Assembly: GCF_007565055.1 (NCBI RefSeq)
Contig: NC_044557.1
Span: 66,283,095 to 66,347,094 of the forward strand
Direction of reading: 5' to 3'
Length of the DNA: 64,000 bases
From: Rhinopithecus roxellana
Taxonomy: Eukaryota; Chordata; Mammalia; Primates; Cercopithecidae
The notes below the pieces were generated by a model that saw nothing but the letters and a program-made list of their open reading frames with translations, did no database searches and had not been told where the DNA came from. Position numbers and translations under genes: made by a program. The stretch's first letter is position 1. Each line of letters begins with the position of its first letter. Below, one piece after another: positions 10,471 to 19,632 of the stretch.

Positions 10471-10989
10471 ACAGCTATGGGGGTGATGAAGAGAAATGAT
10501 TATACTGTATAAAGCTTGGAAAGAATAGTCCCAAAGGGACCTACTGATGTCTCTTGGGCTAGAAGGGCTTCAAGGAACCACAGATTTCACATGAGAGTCC
10601 GGAGGCTAAGCAAAGGATAAACAGTAATCTCCTCTTCTGTCCCCCTCACATATACAAAGCTAAACATAAATCTTAAAAGGACAACACCATGAAGGAGTGA
10701 AACAGAAAAATCATACCTCAAGAGACTTACCTATCTCAGCCATGAATGGATGCAGAATGGAAAAAGTTCTCTTTTGAGAACTTCTAACTACAAGTCTGCA
10801 TTTTAGAGAGTTTTGGACTGCACTCTACACTATAAAGTCTGGTTCAGTGTTGGTTAACTGTGTGGCGGCTCAACACTATCAGCAAGCACCAAGCAGTCTT
10901 CCTCTCTACTCTGCCATCTACTATCCAGGAGAATACAAAAAAAAGGAAGGATCTGTCAAGACAAGTCTAGCGTCTAAACTTTAATTAGC

Positions 10990-11155
10990 TGTGTTACACT
11001 GGAGAAGTTGCCTAACTTTTCTGAGCTGTAGTTTCCCCATTTTACAAACTAGAATGATAGTGGTTATCTATGACGTATTGGGAAAATTAAAACGGGTAAT
11101 GTGTCTACAATATTTAGGAAAGTTCCTAGTACATACTAAAATTTCAGTAACTGTT
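10990..11155 (+). mobile_element. MIR-like fragment
   Basis: GAGCTGTAGTTTCCCCATTT and the following ACAAACTAGAATGATAGT resemble the MIR core. Confidence 0.6.
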
Positions 11156-12243
11156 AGTTACTGTTATATGAAAGACATGGAAATAAAGTAGAAACAGATT
11201 ATTTGTTAAGAACATAACAAGAACATTTTCAAGAGGTGGAAAGAAGCAACAGAAAAAACCACTCTTAAGACTTCACACTCAGTGGGGTGATATACACCAT
11301 CTATAATCCAACACAAGTGAAATCCCAGAGAATGGTTAAGTCTGTGTTTTTAAACTTAAGACATCCTTGGAACACTGGTCAAAATATACCCTTTATGGGT
11401 AAGAATGTACTGTACTATAATAGAACTTTTAACAGTTGAAGAAAACATTAGCACTATTTCTTGATTATAACATGAGATCTCCTGCTGGGAAGGTTTACGA
11501 AGTTGCCTCAAGAAACAATCAAAGGGAATGGAATAAAGAGAGTTTAAGAGTATATAATACTTTAATAACGAGACTAAGAACAAGATGACACAAAATCTTG
11601 AAACTTACCAGGAACAGTTTCATGGGCAGTGTTTAGAGATGAGATGATCCCAAAATCTGTTCAACAGCCATCAATTTTTTATGTTCCAGAACAAGATCAA
11701 GGGAAGGATACTAAGAATTCACAAACTAATATCACTTAAGTAACTAATGAGTTCCTCACAGGGTATCAAGATCAGGAAAATCATACAGAGTCCAAGCAGA
11801 TCTCACTAACAGAATCATTTAATAACGGGATAGACTTGACAAGTCTGAAGATATACAGCTTGATTTATAACAGTTTTCAACAAGTCCTGGAGGTGTATCA
11901 GTATCAAGGACACTATGGGAGAGCTCTGTTAGACAAAACTGGATTTAGATTAAAGGAACACCTGACATTAAAGGAAAAATTGGGACACATATACTGGCAT
12001 ATAGGAGAATAGTGAGAGCAGATACTCAACACCAACCCAGATCAAACCCAAGGATGACAACTTGGGAGCTATCCCAAATACTAAAGCAGGCCATCCTTAG
12101 TAACAGAGATGTTTTCCAGAAAAGGAGGAAAAGGGTCTTTAGATCTTAAAGGTCCCTATTAAAACATCATCACACATGCACTTGGTTATAAAATCAGACT
12201 TGAAAAAACAAAATACACTAAATATTTGCCAAAGATCTAGAGC

Positions 12244-12415
12244 ATTACTACTGAAAAGTCTGGTACCTAAACCAGCAGAATTGGCATCACCTGAGAACTT
12301 GAAAGACATACAAAGTTGGAGGCCCCACCTCCAGATCTCTAGAGTGGGCATTTATATTTTAATAAGAGCCCCAAGTCATTTTCATACATATTAAAGTTTG
12401 AGAAGCAGTGTGCTA
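12244..12415 (-). mobile_element. MER5-like hAT element
   Basis: CATCACCTGAGAACTTGAAA, GGCCCCACCTCCAGATCT and TAAAGTTTGAGAAGCAGTG match the reverse MER5A consensus. Confidence 0.75.
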
Positions 12416-12749
12416 AAGAACGTCGGAAAGTTTTAAGTTGCTCCACATCCTGATTCAACAAGCTTACGGTGTAATTAGGGAAACTATCAAACAAATAGAA
12501 AAGATAAATGAAACTTAAGAACAAATAATCTTATAATTAGAAACATTTATAATGGAGCTATTTTAGTCCTGTCCTTGATAATATCGTTGTTGTAGAAAAA
12601 TATTTAAAATTCCAGCTTTTTGGCTGTTATTTATGTTATACAAATGATCATGTACAACACCTGAGTGCTTATGCAAAGGTTTTAGAAGTCAAACACGACA
12701 TTTCCAAGGAAAGGATTAATTGGAATCTGTTACCTGGTAGCAATTTTAC

Positions 12750-12989
12750 CTGCTAGACTGATCAGATGACGGTCGTGGTGGCAGTGGTTCCACTGAAAAT
12801 AATTCTTCACTGCCCTGCATGGCATCTATGCTAGTACTAGCCAGGGTAAATGGTGCAGTTGGACGAGCAATCCCCATTCTGACAGGAACAATCAGTGACT
12901 CTGCTACATTGCACAATTCTTCCACAGCATAAGGTAGCAATGCTTGGAATACACGCTTGCATTTTCCAATTGGCTGTGGAATAAAGTTG
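12750..12989 (-). CDS. UBR5: UBR5 exon: helical scaffold to Ser-rich linker
   Basis: About residues 1444-1523. It encodes NNFIPQPIGKCKRVFQAL, LPYAVEELCNVAESLIVP, VRMGIARPTAPFTLASTS, IDAMQGSEELFSVEPLPP and RPSSDQSS. The helices end in a Ser/Pro-rich linker. Donor AG|GTAAAA. Confidence 0.95.
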
Positions 12990-13099
12990 CTAGAACAAAA
13001 AGAGAAATATAAGCAATCTATCTTTTCATATACATAAATCACTATCACAAAAACAGTGTGAAAATGGTATCCAAGCCAAAATCAAAAAGGATGCCTTAC

Positions 13100-13260
13100 T
13101 TTTTCTTTTTGGATGAAGCCATTTCCACACTCAGAATGACAAAAACTCTTGCCACTGAACGTAGAAACCTCATTGTCACAGCAATAGCTTCTTCTCTACG
13201 TCCAGGTGTGTATTTGTTTTGGAGTTCTTTCACTAGTGTACCTAGTAGAGTATCTAAAAG
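13100..13260 (-). CDS. UBR5: UBR5 exon: helical scaffold
   Basis: About residues 1391-1443. It encodes LLDTLLGTLVKELQNKYT, PGRREEAIAVTMRFLRSV and ARVFVILSVEMASSKKK. It consists of hydrophobic helices and ends in a Lys run whose last codon (AAC) is completed by the next exon. Donor AAAAA|GTAAGG. Confidence 0.95.
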
Positions 13261-14123
13261 CTTTACAAAATTATATTCACTCTATTAATGTTAAGATATT
13301 TCATACGATGCTTAGACACTCATAAAGTTATAAGTTCTAACATTTTTTAAGCATTAACATTTCATAATAGAATCTCAAAATAAATTTAACCAAAACATTT
13401 ATAAGGTCAATTTATGAAATATACCTGCCAATGTGCTTGACATATAGTGAGTCCTAAATGTATGATTTCTTATTTTTTGTCCCATAGTCCTCGGTGTATC
13501 AACTAATATTTAGAAGAACAATACCAAATATATCAAATCAGAGGAAGAATATGTTTAACTCAGTCTGGGGCACTTTCCAAAATAGCAAGGCAGACTCAAT
13601 TGTTGATATGAATAAATTCATAATCCCATCTCTCCCTCACGGAACCACTGTTACTTTCTAGTCTCTTTTCTGTGCGCAGTTTCTTGTATAAATATTAGCT
13701 ACAGAAAACACCCAATTTTCATAGTCTGGTTGTTGTTTTGAATGTTATTTACAATAAGATTTGTTTTTAAATTACTCCATCACATTCCAGTAAGTGGTCA
13801 GGTTATAATTTGATTCAAGATTACACTATTATTGGGCTGATAAAAGTATTTTTCTGTTTTTAAATTTTACATTATTCTGTGACATGCCTTTATTTTTCTC
13901 ATATCGTAAATTTCTTTATGACAGGTTCTGAGGGCACTGATAGTTTTATGGTTTTCCAGAGAGAGGAAGAGATGCAATCCCACCCCATTCCTGAGTGTGT
14001 TATTACCATAACCTCATTAGCACTGCATCTTGAGGTTTAAATTCTTTCCTAGTTTCACAGCAAAGAAGAGTACTTTAAAAGCATACTTTTCAGGTACTTG
14101 CAATACACATTCAAAGAACTTAC
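13261..14123 (-). other. UBR5 intron, 863 bp
   Basis: AT-rich DNA with no gene and no repeat I can name. Confidence 0.75.
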
Positions 14124-14253
14124 CAAAATATCTGCTGTACACTTAACTATAAGGCAATGAGTGAAACAGTCCAGTCGAATTGTGCCACTTTGCTGATTGA
14201 GGTATACTTGCTCCTCTGGCAAAAGATGGCCTATTCTACTGCTGGCACTAAGA
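14124..14253 (-). CDS. UBR5: UBR5 exon with tandem acceptors
   Basis: About residues 1347-1390. It encodes (LS)ASSRIGHLLPEEQVYL, NQQSGTIRLDCFTHCLIV and KCTADIL. Two AG acceptors 6 bp apart (exon edge 14253 or 14247) both keep frame and differ by two residues, Leu-Ser. The longer form agrees with my recollection of the human main isoform. Donor TTG|GTAAGT. Confidence 0.93.
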
Positions 14254-14345
14254 CTTGAGGAGGAAGGAAAAACAGAATGAACTGTAAAAGGTCTACACTA
14301 ATGTAGGAAATACATAAAGCTAAAAAGGTTTTAATGAATACGTAC

Positions 14346-14472
14346 GGGTCTTTATTCTCCTGTGACCCAAACATAATCATAGATTTCAAGGCATTCCAGT
14401 CCTGTAGAACACGCTCCAATGCAAGCTGGGCAAATCTTGGAGGCTCTAAATCATGATCAGGCATATCTGAAT
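14346..14472 (-). CDS. UBR5: UBR5 exon: helical scaffold
   Basis: About residues 1305-1346. It encodes DSDMPDHDLEPPRFAQLA, then LERVLQDWNALKSMIMFG and SQENKD. The donor is CC|GTACGT; the phase requires this site rather than the GTATTC just downstream. Confidence 0.95.
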
Positions 14473-14555
14473 CTAAAATGAAAAAGAAATAGTGACCAAA
14501 ACAAAAATAAAACATATTGCTTCCCACAAGTGTCATAAATGTCTAATTTACTCAC

Positions 14556-14674
14556 CTTCAGGACTGGCTGTTTTTCGGTTACGATCTTCCCTGATTCGAG
14601 GTGGTCTGTACTGGCAATGCTCCACCGTCTGCCTTGCGACTGTCTGTACTAAGAACAGTAAGAGGTGCTCTCCC
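14556..14674 (-). CDS. UBR5: UBR5 exon: helical scaffold
   Basis: About residues 1265-1304. It encodes GEHLLLFLVQTVARQTVE, then HCQYRPPRIREDRNRKTA and SPE. A hydrophobic helix is followed by a basic stretch. It is separated from its neighbours by introns of 103 and 83 bp. Confidence 0.95.
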
Positions 14675-14777
14675 CTGCAAAACAGAATGTTGTCATCAGA
14701 AGGGAGGCCGAAAAGCTACTCAGGTATGCTGCGCTCTTCTGATTTAACTTATTGTAAGTCCTAAAAATCCTACTTGC

Positions 14778-14924
14778 CTGCTGTTTGGCAGAGTAACCAG
14801 ATTAGTAGCAGTGAGCAGGCGATAAAGTAGATCAAGACGAGCAGATTTCTGTCCAGCAATAAGAGTTTTACATTTACATTTCTCCCAACAATCACAGTAG
14901 GCTGTTGGTGATGTCCGTTTGAGT
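14778..14924 (-). CDS. UBR5: UBR5 exon: UBR box part 2, with GC splice donor
   Basis: About residues 1216-1264. It encodes KLKRTSPTAYCDCWEKCK, CKTLIAGQKSARLDLLYR and LLTATNLVTLPNSR. AYCDCWEKCKC closes the UBR box. The exon must end at AGCAG before GCAAGT to stay in frame, so the donor dinucleotide is GC (14776-14777 on the plus strand). Using the GT four bases further would shift the frame. Confidence 0.95.
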
Positions 14925-16060
14925 CTATAGACAATTTATACACAAGTACAAAAACTGAAAGTTTTTAAACATACAAAGGTTTATGTTGACATTATGAAGG
15001 TATAACTCACTGAAACCAGAGAGAGCCCTTGTTAATTCCTAAATGCAAAGTATAACTGTCAAAGCTTATATAACAAAAGGATTACTTGGTAGTAATGACA
15101 GCAATACAGAATTCCTATGAGAAGAGGTACTCTAAGGTATAGCCACTTTTGGAATTTCTTCCCTAATTCCCCACCGCTCCAGTCCAGTTCAAGTGGTCCT
15201 CCCATATGACCTAATGAACCCTATAACTCTATGGGCAGATATTTCTTGCTTGTGGCCTCTGATAGGATTGGGAACACTGTCAGGACTATTCACCACCACC
15301 ACCCTGGCATCTAGTACCCTTGGCAAACAATCAATAACAACAGATTATCACACTTTTAGGTGCTTAAAATAAGGAAGACAAAAATACCAACCAGAATTCT
15401 TTTAACAAAAATTATAAATAAGCAATGCAATATCTATTAAAATTTTTCACTTGTCCTATACAATTACTTAATGTATAGGTAGATGGTTTTTACAGTCCAA
15501 TTCTCTATTATAACATTTGTAACCATTTATACTGAAGTCCCTATCCATAATCCTAAAACACCACAGATGTTAGTGCTAGGTATTTCATTGATTCTCAGGT
15601 CTGTGAAAACCAACAAAACTAGTTGTGGTAACTGTTGCTGAATGAAAGATTGTTGCATTTAGTTTAAGTAAGACACAGTCCAAACATTCTCCATGATTCC
15701 CTCCAGGCCTATGGCAATTTTCTCCTAATATACCCTACTACAGGGCACCTGAGACCTCTGCTGCATAATACACTCAGGAACATTCTGTAGATATATTTCT
15801 CAAAATACTAATCTGATCCTAGTTACAATGTATAATCATCTACTTTTATTTAAGGAGGGCAATGTTAGAACTAGCAAAGAAACCAAACATTTCACAGTAT
15901 AGTTTAAATCAAGAATCACATTATTATACATAAACTGACTTAAGAGAAACATAACCTCATGCTTTCTGAATTAAAACATGACTATCGATTATTTCCATAC
16001 AGCAATATAAAGCTAAACAGTTTATAATATTAAACTAAAGAAAACTAGAATTGTACTCAC
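14925..16060 (-). other. UBR5 intron within the UBR box, 1.1 kb
   Basis: It splits the UBR-box coding sequence after HDC. No Alu; AT-rich unique sequence with no other feature seen. Confidence 0.8.
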
Positions 16061-16152
16061 TTGCAATCATGACCTTTATGACAAACCCTTGCACATTCCG
16101 TACAACAACAAAGTGACTCCAGCAAGCCACAAGTTCGACACTCAAAAATATC
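16061..16152 (-). CDS. UBR5: UBR5 exon: UBR box zinc ligands, part 1
   Basis: About residues 1186-1215. It encodes DIFECRTCGLLESLCCCT, then ECARVCHKGHDC. The ligands CxxC, CCCxxC and CxxxHxxC are the hallmark of the UBR-type zinc finger that recognises N-terminal degrons. All expected Cys/His are present. Donor AA|GTGAGT. Confidence 0.97.
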
Positions 16153-17550
16153 CTAAAATTAAGAGTGTACTTTTAAAGGAATAATTATAAGTATGCGTAT
16201 ATCTCATCATAATTATCATTTCTGGTATTTTCTAAAACAATTCAATCTCAAAATTATTGTGCTTTGGAAAACTAGGACTTATATAGGGCTACAGCAGATA
16301 CACAGCTTATAATATTATACAAATAGAAATATTACCAGTTGAAAAAAATAATTTGTATCATCCCCAAAAAGGCACTGTAGTTATAAAATCTGTATCAAGA
16401 TTTGTGGATCAGATTACACTACCCAGTGAAAATTTCCACTTTTCATGGTATGCCATATTTAACTGAACAATCAGCTCTTCTGCCTCATTTACTTAGGAAT
16501 TAAATCAACTTTCTTCATATCAGACTTAACAATTCCAAAGCTGAAAACTGTAAGTCTAGTGATAGTCATAGGGAAAAAAGACACAAAGATATGATTAATA
16601 CAGGAAAATGTAAAAATAACTTACCTGGTTAATGTGCTCTGCTCCAGTCCATGTAAAACTGCAAGTGTCATTACAACATAAGACATATAAAGGAGAGTCA
16701 TCAGGGTTGGTACCTGATGGGCAAACCATTCCCATGAATACATCTTCCTCTTTTTCACTTGAGGATACTTCAGCTAAAAAAGCAAGAACACATCAGTTCA
16801 TCTTGCAGCAAAGGACTTAATTAGCCATCCATTTTCTTCAAATGAAAGGTCTTAGCATATACACAGTATAAACCAGAAATTATATATCAATTTTAAAAAG
16901 TGATATACAAAGATGACATGCAAAGTAATCTAACCAACTCTGGAACAATGTAAAGCATAATTATATCATACCCACATATGACGCCTATAAACACACTACA
17001 TCAGCCATCTGAATCCTTAGCTCTGTTTCAGGCGGTTAAGACTCAAGTCCTGGCTCTATTTAGCAAATTATAGACCATCTCATAAACTATCAGTATTTTA
17101 AAAAGATAACTACTTTAATCTTTCAAAGGCTGGAAGGTAAGAATTGATATTCCTTAATGCTTTCTATTTAGCAGTAATTCTAAGTCAAAAATAACAACAA
17201 GACATTTGTCTATTATTCTGTAAAGTTATATCACTTAACACCAATTAACTACCAAGAGGTTCTATCAGTAACCCATCTTATTTTCCAAAGATTTTACACT
17301 GTTCATTATGGAGTATTTTTAAATCAATAAATTTATATTAGTTGTATTTTGATGGAAAGTTGGAAGATACAGTACACTTCAAGAAAGAATAACACATGAA
17401 TTTCACACACACACAAATCTTGACTGTTTCCAACCAACTGTATCATTTACATATATGGAAATTCAGTCTGAATAATTATAATATGTGTACAGAAGAGAAT
17501 CTATCCAAACTGAAAAATATGTAACTCATTTAGGATCTGAAATAAATTAC
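16153..17550 (-). other. UBR5 introns around the 149 bp exon at 16625
   Basis: Introns of 472 and 777 bp, AT-rich and free of Alus. No extra gene. A short CACACACA run lies near 17405. Confidence 0.75.
16625..16773 (-). CDS. UBR5: UBR5 exon: entry to UBR box
   Basis: About residues 1136-1185. It encodes AEVSSSEKEEDVFMGMVC, PSGTNPDDSPLYVLCCND and TCSFTWTGAEHINQ. It contributes CxxxTCSFTWTG, the first part of the UBR box. Donor CAG|GTAAGT. Confidence 0.96.
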
Positions 17551-17648
17551 CTTTTGCAATTTTCTGAGCAGTTTCCAAGATGGTAATTGCAGCAGGATAA
17601 GCTCGGCCACTTACAGCTGACATAAATGGGGTCATCCCTCTTGCATCC
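17551..17648 (-). CDS. UBR5: UBR5 exon: ankyrin-like helix pair
   Basis: About residues 1103-1135. It encodes KDARGMTPFMSAVSGRAY, then PAAITILETAQKIAK. DARGMTPFMSAV strongly resembles the ankyrin DxxGxTPLHxAv pattern, and AITILETAQK the following helix (inference). Donor G|GTAATT. Confidence 0.95.
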
Positions 17649-18008
17649 CTAAAATAAGAAAAATTATATGCAAAAATATTAATTACTACTTATTTTCCTT
17701 CCTGATAAAATAAATGTTCATGATAAAACAAAAACCTAAATTTTGTTTTAGTCTTTCACGTATAAATATACAACTCAATCAAGCTAACATAAAAGCCAGT
17801 TTGTATTGATTCAGTGTACACTACATGATGTTGAGATGGTCTCTTTCACTCAACAGAGCTTAGTAGTAGAGGGAGTATCATGCTGGATTCTGATAAATTG
17901 TTTTAAATTTATATAACTGTTGTCCATATAGTGTCAGAATATCAACTTTAATAGTAAAAGCTAAGCTAAGCTAAATCTTCATATGAAAAATATATCAAAT
18001 CCTCTTAC

Positions 18009-18132
18009 TTGGCAGAAAGAAGTTCTCGTAGATAGGGCTGGAGAACCACACTGTCACATAACAATTTTAATATAAAATGAGCATTCGCCTTTCGATCCTT
18101 GGATTCTACTACAGATGGCTCTGTGGAAGGAC
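18009..18132 (-). CDS. UBR5: UBR5 exon: helical repeat before the UBR box
   Basis: About residues 1062-1102. It encodes PSTEPSVVESKDRKANAH, FILKLLCDSVVLQPYLRE and LLSAK. The helices FILKLLCDSVV and YLRELLSA precede an ankyrin-like turn completed in the next exon. Donor AA|GTAAGA. A young Alu sits 184 bp upstream in the intron. Confidence 0.95.
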
Positions 18133-18202
18133 CTGTAATTAAGCAGATCCATTTGGTACAAAACAAGAATGAAGAAGACACAGTAAAAGAATATTCCGGG
18201 CT

Positions 18203-18259
18203 ACTCTGCCTATGGGGTACGTAAGCACATTGATAATAGGGCACACTGCCTATGGGGTA
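18203..18259 (+). repeat. Short direct repeat near splice acceptor
   Basis: CTGCCTATGGGGTA occurs twice, 40 bp apart, about 70-125 bp upstream (in transcript sense) of the exon at 18132. Confidence 0.9.
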
Positions 18260-18316
18260 GCTAGTCCTGCTCTGCAAGGAGCAGTTACAATTTTTTTTTA
18301 AGAATATCCTGGAATA

Positions 18317-18618
18317 GGCCGGGCGCGGTAGCTCAAGCCTGTAATCCCAGCACTTTGGGAGGCCGAGACGGGCAGATCACGAGGTCAGGAGATCGAGACC
18401 ATCCTGGCTAACACGGTGAAACCCCGTCTCTACTAAAAAATACAAAAAACTAGGCGGGTGAGGTGGCGGGCGCCTGTAGTCCCAGCTACTCGGGAGGCTG
18501 AGGCAGGAGAATGGCGTGAACCCGGGAGGCGGAGCTTGCAGTGAGCTGAGATCCGGCCACTGCACTCCAGCTCGGGTGACAGAGCGAGACTCCATCTCAA
18601 AAAAAAAAAAAAAAAAAA
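18317..18618 (+). mobile_element. Young AluYR-like with 16 bp target duplication
   Basis: A nearly intact AluY with GGCTCAAGCCTG and GATCCGGCCACTGC. The perfect duplication AGAATATCCTGGAATA lies at 18301-18316 and 18619-18634. Confidence 0.92.
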
Positions 18619-18925
18619 AGAATATCCTGGAATAATATATCAGGTATATAAGCCACCAGAACAATATTCTAGTATCAGTAATAAATTAACTTCATCACAA
18701 AGAATTTAAACCTATGAACAACATTTTACAAATCTCATCTGATTTCTAAATGTATGTACATAGACACTACATATTTGCACTGACAGATGGAAGGTAATTC
18801 AGAGAATTAGATGTTTTTCAAGCAAAGTCTCTGTGAGATCAAGTGTAGATCTGTAGAACCCTATATCCAAAGTGTGTCCTTTTTTCTTCCAGATGACTAG
18901 GCAGACAAAGAGTACAGATTCTTAC

Positions 18926-19021
18926 CTGGAATAGTGGAGGTGCTTGGTCCTTGACCAGTACCGGTCGCTGCTGTGGTAAGAGATCCCACAGCGGGGGCCA
19001 GGATAAAATCAATGTCACCAT
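18926..19021 (-). CDS. UBR5: UBR5 exon: Thr/Ser/Gly linker
   Basis: About residues 1030-1061. It encodes DGDIDFILAPAVGSLTTA, then ATGTGQGPSTSTIPG. It starts with a hydrophobic segment DIDFILAPAVG followed by a low-complexity linker. The acceptor tract before TACTGAAAG is only moderate. The phase is confirmed on both sides. Confidence 0.93.
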
Positions 19022-19480
19022 CTTTCAGTAAACAGAACAGTAGGATGTATATCATTATAGGCAACATATTCCTAACATGTTCTCTTAACTGGCCTTAAGG
19101 CTTTTCTCTGCAAGCCAAAGGTCAAACTGGATAGAGTTTAAGTGGAAACTTCTTTTCCAAACTATAAGAGAAGGAATCCACTAGGCAAATCTATTGACTT
19201 ATCTTGATATATTACTAATAAAGGGATTACTGAGCTTCTTACTGGTATAGAAATAAATATTTCAGTAAAAGTGGAACACCTGACAAGAGTTCTGGAATTT
19301 TAATTTTTAAAATATAAATACCTTAAATCTAATTTTTATAGCTAAACTAGTTATAATATTCATCACACTACTTTCAAATCTCTCAAATTTCTAAATATTC
19401 CTTTAAAATGTTAAAATTATTTCCTTTCATGACCTGCTCTTTTTGTTAAACACTAAATGAAATTAAGTAACAGCTCTTAC

Positions 19481-19632
19481 CAGGATCCATCGCAGGAGGG
19501 TCAGGAACCCAACTAGGGGGAGCTATGGGGGGTGAAACTGGATCCTGGTGGTCACTGGATGAAGCTCCAGCTTCATGTCTACCCAAACCAGCTGCTCTCA
19601 ACGAACGTCTCATCATTTCCCGTAATCTCAAA
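19481..19632 (-). CDS. UBR5: UBR5 exon: Arg helix and Pro-rich linker
   Basis: About residues 979-1029. It encodes SLRLREMMRRSLRAAGLG, RHEAGASSSDHQDPVSPP and IAPPSWVPDPPAMDP. A basic helix is followed by a proline-rich disordered linker. Acceptor TTCTTTTAG, donor G|GTAAGA. Confidence 0.95.

Larger units (their letters stand above)
8388..12749 (-). other. UBR5 intron, 4.4 kb
   Basis: It contains two Alus, a short DNA transposon with GT and T tracts, a 32-A tract, MIR-like and MER5-like fragments. No coding exon is needed here: the flanking exons join in phase. Confidence 0.85.
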
